This document shows positions 6,638-7,515 of a DNA stretch of 7,515 nt, in pieces (positions within the stretch are counted from its first letter, which is position 1; each line of letters starts with the position of its first letter). The notes beneath the pieces are model-generated. The model saw nothing but the letters and a program-made list of their open reading frames with translations. It did not search any database and had not been told where the DNA came from. A program made the position numbers and the translations under genes. This DNA is from Arenicellales bacterium (lineage in GTDB: Bacteria; Pseudomonadota; Gammaproteobacteria; BMS3Bbin11), in NCBI GenBank assembly GCA_029287965.1, contig JARFQC010000205.1, forward strand, positions 1 through 7,515, given 5' to 3'.

Positions 6638-7515
6638 GTCACGAAAACAGCGCACCCTGTGATTGTCCCCGGCTTCCTTGAGTACTGGTGCCTGGTGGCG
6701 ACAGCCTTCCTCGACATAGTCACAGCGGTTCTGGAAGCGGCAGCCGGCCGGGAAGTCATGCAGCGACGGCACCATACCTCGTATGGTCTGGAGCATCTCG
6801 CGCGGCGGCTTGTCCAGCTTCGGGATCGCATTCAGCAGTCCCTTCGTGTACGGGTGTCGCGGTGTGTTGAACAATTCTTCTACGGTTGCCTCTTCGACCA
6901 CCCTGCCCCCGTACATGACCAGTACCCGGTCGCACAGTTCGGCAATGACACCCAGGTCATGCGTGATGAACATGATGGCCATACCGGTTTCCTGCTGCAG
7001 GTCTTTCATCAGGCTGAGTATCTGTGCCTGTATGGTCACATCCAGGGCCGTCGTTGGCTCATCCGCGATGAGGATATCCGGCTGGCATGACAGGGCAATC
7101 GCGATCATGACACGCTGGCGCATGCCGCCGGACAGCTGGTGTGGATACTCCCTGAGCCGGCGCTCAGGTGCCGGGATGCCGACCTTCTCCAGGATTTCCA
7201 GCGATGCGCTGCGAATTGCGTTCTTGTCCATGCCGGGATTGTGCATCGCCAGTGTCTCGCCAAGCTGGCGCCCGATTCGATAGACAGGGTTCAACGCGGT
7301 CATGGGTTCCTGGAAGATCATGGCGATACGTTTGCCACGGATTTTATGCATGGATTCGGCAGGTAGGCTGACGAGGTCCTCGCCGCGAAACACAACCTGT
7401 CCATTGACAATATTGCCGGCCGGTTTCGGCAGCAGACGCAGGATGGACAGGGCCGTCACACTCTTGCCGCAGCCGGATTCGCCTACGATGCCAAGCGTCT
7501 CCCCTGCTTGCAGTG
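6620..7515 (-). CDS. Peptide-type ABC transporter ATP-binding protein (OppD/DppD family), 5' end outside window
   Basis: This is the partner ATPase of the OppF/DppF-like protein. The frame stays open to the window edge, so 297 residues are visible and roughly 30 N-terminal residues are probably missing. A GTG at 7459 lies inside the Walker A region and is not the start. Visible features, numbered from the first complete codon, are Walker A GESGCGKS (11-18), Q-loop FQEP (about 67-70), signature LSGGMRQR (127-134), Walker B ILIADEP (147-153) followed by TTALD, and switch H185 (FITHD). The HPYTKGLLNAIP segment (220-231) opens the C-terminal family domain. Four cysteines, C258, C264, C271 and C289, stand in the tail with the same first spacings as in the partner. 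A longer helical insert and the FQEPMTALNP wording are typical of the D rather than F subunit. Permease and binding-protein genes are expected to the right. Confidence 0.92.
   Translation of the reverse strand, partial: LQAGETLGIVGESGCGKSVTALSILRLLPKPAGNIVNGQVVFRGEDLVSLPAESMHKIRGKRIAMIFQEPMTALNPVYRIGRQLGETLAMHNPGMDKNAIRSASLEILEKVGIPAPERRLREYPHQLSGGMRQRVMIAIALSCQPDILIADEPTTALDVTIQAQILSLMKDLQQETGMAIMFITHDLGVIAELCDRVLVMYGGRVVEEATVEELFNTPRHPYTKGLLNAIPKLDKPPREMLQTIRGMVPSLHDFPAGCRFQNRCDYVEEGCRHQAPVLKEAGDNHRVRCFRDEELNG

Noticed and set aside
6052..6681. 209-residue plus-strand open frame antisense to the OppF/DppF-like gene
   Set aside because: It lies opposite a clear ABC ATPase gene. Its translation has no recognisable motif, and long antisense frames are expected in GC-rich coding DNA.
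6542..7090. 182-residue plus-strand open frame antisense to the OppD/DppD-like gene
   Set aside because: It is a shadow of the ATPase gene, with composition typical of an antisense frame and no ribosome site that I can see.

Overview
The window (about 7.5 kb, moderately high GC) reads as a chromosomal segment of a gammaproteobacterium. The lineage is inferred from the housekeeping proteins, the subtilase-autotransporter architecture and REP-type palindromes resembling the Pseudomonas REP families; no rRNA or other decisive marker is present. There are six protein genes, one cut by the right edge. I see no tRNA, rRNA, CRISPR array or insertion sequence.

Layout from left to right. A REP-like palindrome lies at the left edge. 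plsY (minus strand, membrane glycerol-3-phosphate acyltransferase) follows. A 541-bp non-coding gap between divergent plsY and ispG carries a short genome-repeat-type palindrome. ispG (plus strand, MEP isoprenoid pathway) is a clearly divergent version of the enzyme that keeps its iron-sulfur ligands. ispG and the next gene converge on a perfect 23-bp inverted pair of REP elements followed by a T-run, which probably ends ispG transcription. On the minus strand there then follow, in transcription order from the right edge, an OppD/DppD-type ATPase (5' end outside the window), an OppF/DppF-type ATPase overlapping it by 8 bp, a 183-bp gap, xthA (exonuclease III), and, 22 bp after xthA, a secreted subtilisin-like protease with a C-terminal outer-membrane beta-barrel.

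How they fit together. The two ATPases are the energising half of a peptide-type ABC importer whose permeases and binding protein probably lie to the right of the window. xthA and the autotransporter protease are spaced like one transcription unit although their functions are unrelated. plsY (phospholipid synthesis) and ispG (isoprenoid precursors) are separately transcribed housekeeping genes. I found no convincing new multi-gene system. The items most worth a second look are the atypical IspG, the prodomain-less subtilase autotransporter next to xthA, the inverted REP pair that doubles as a terminator, and the four-cysteine tails on both transporter ATPases.
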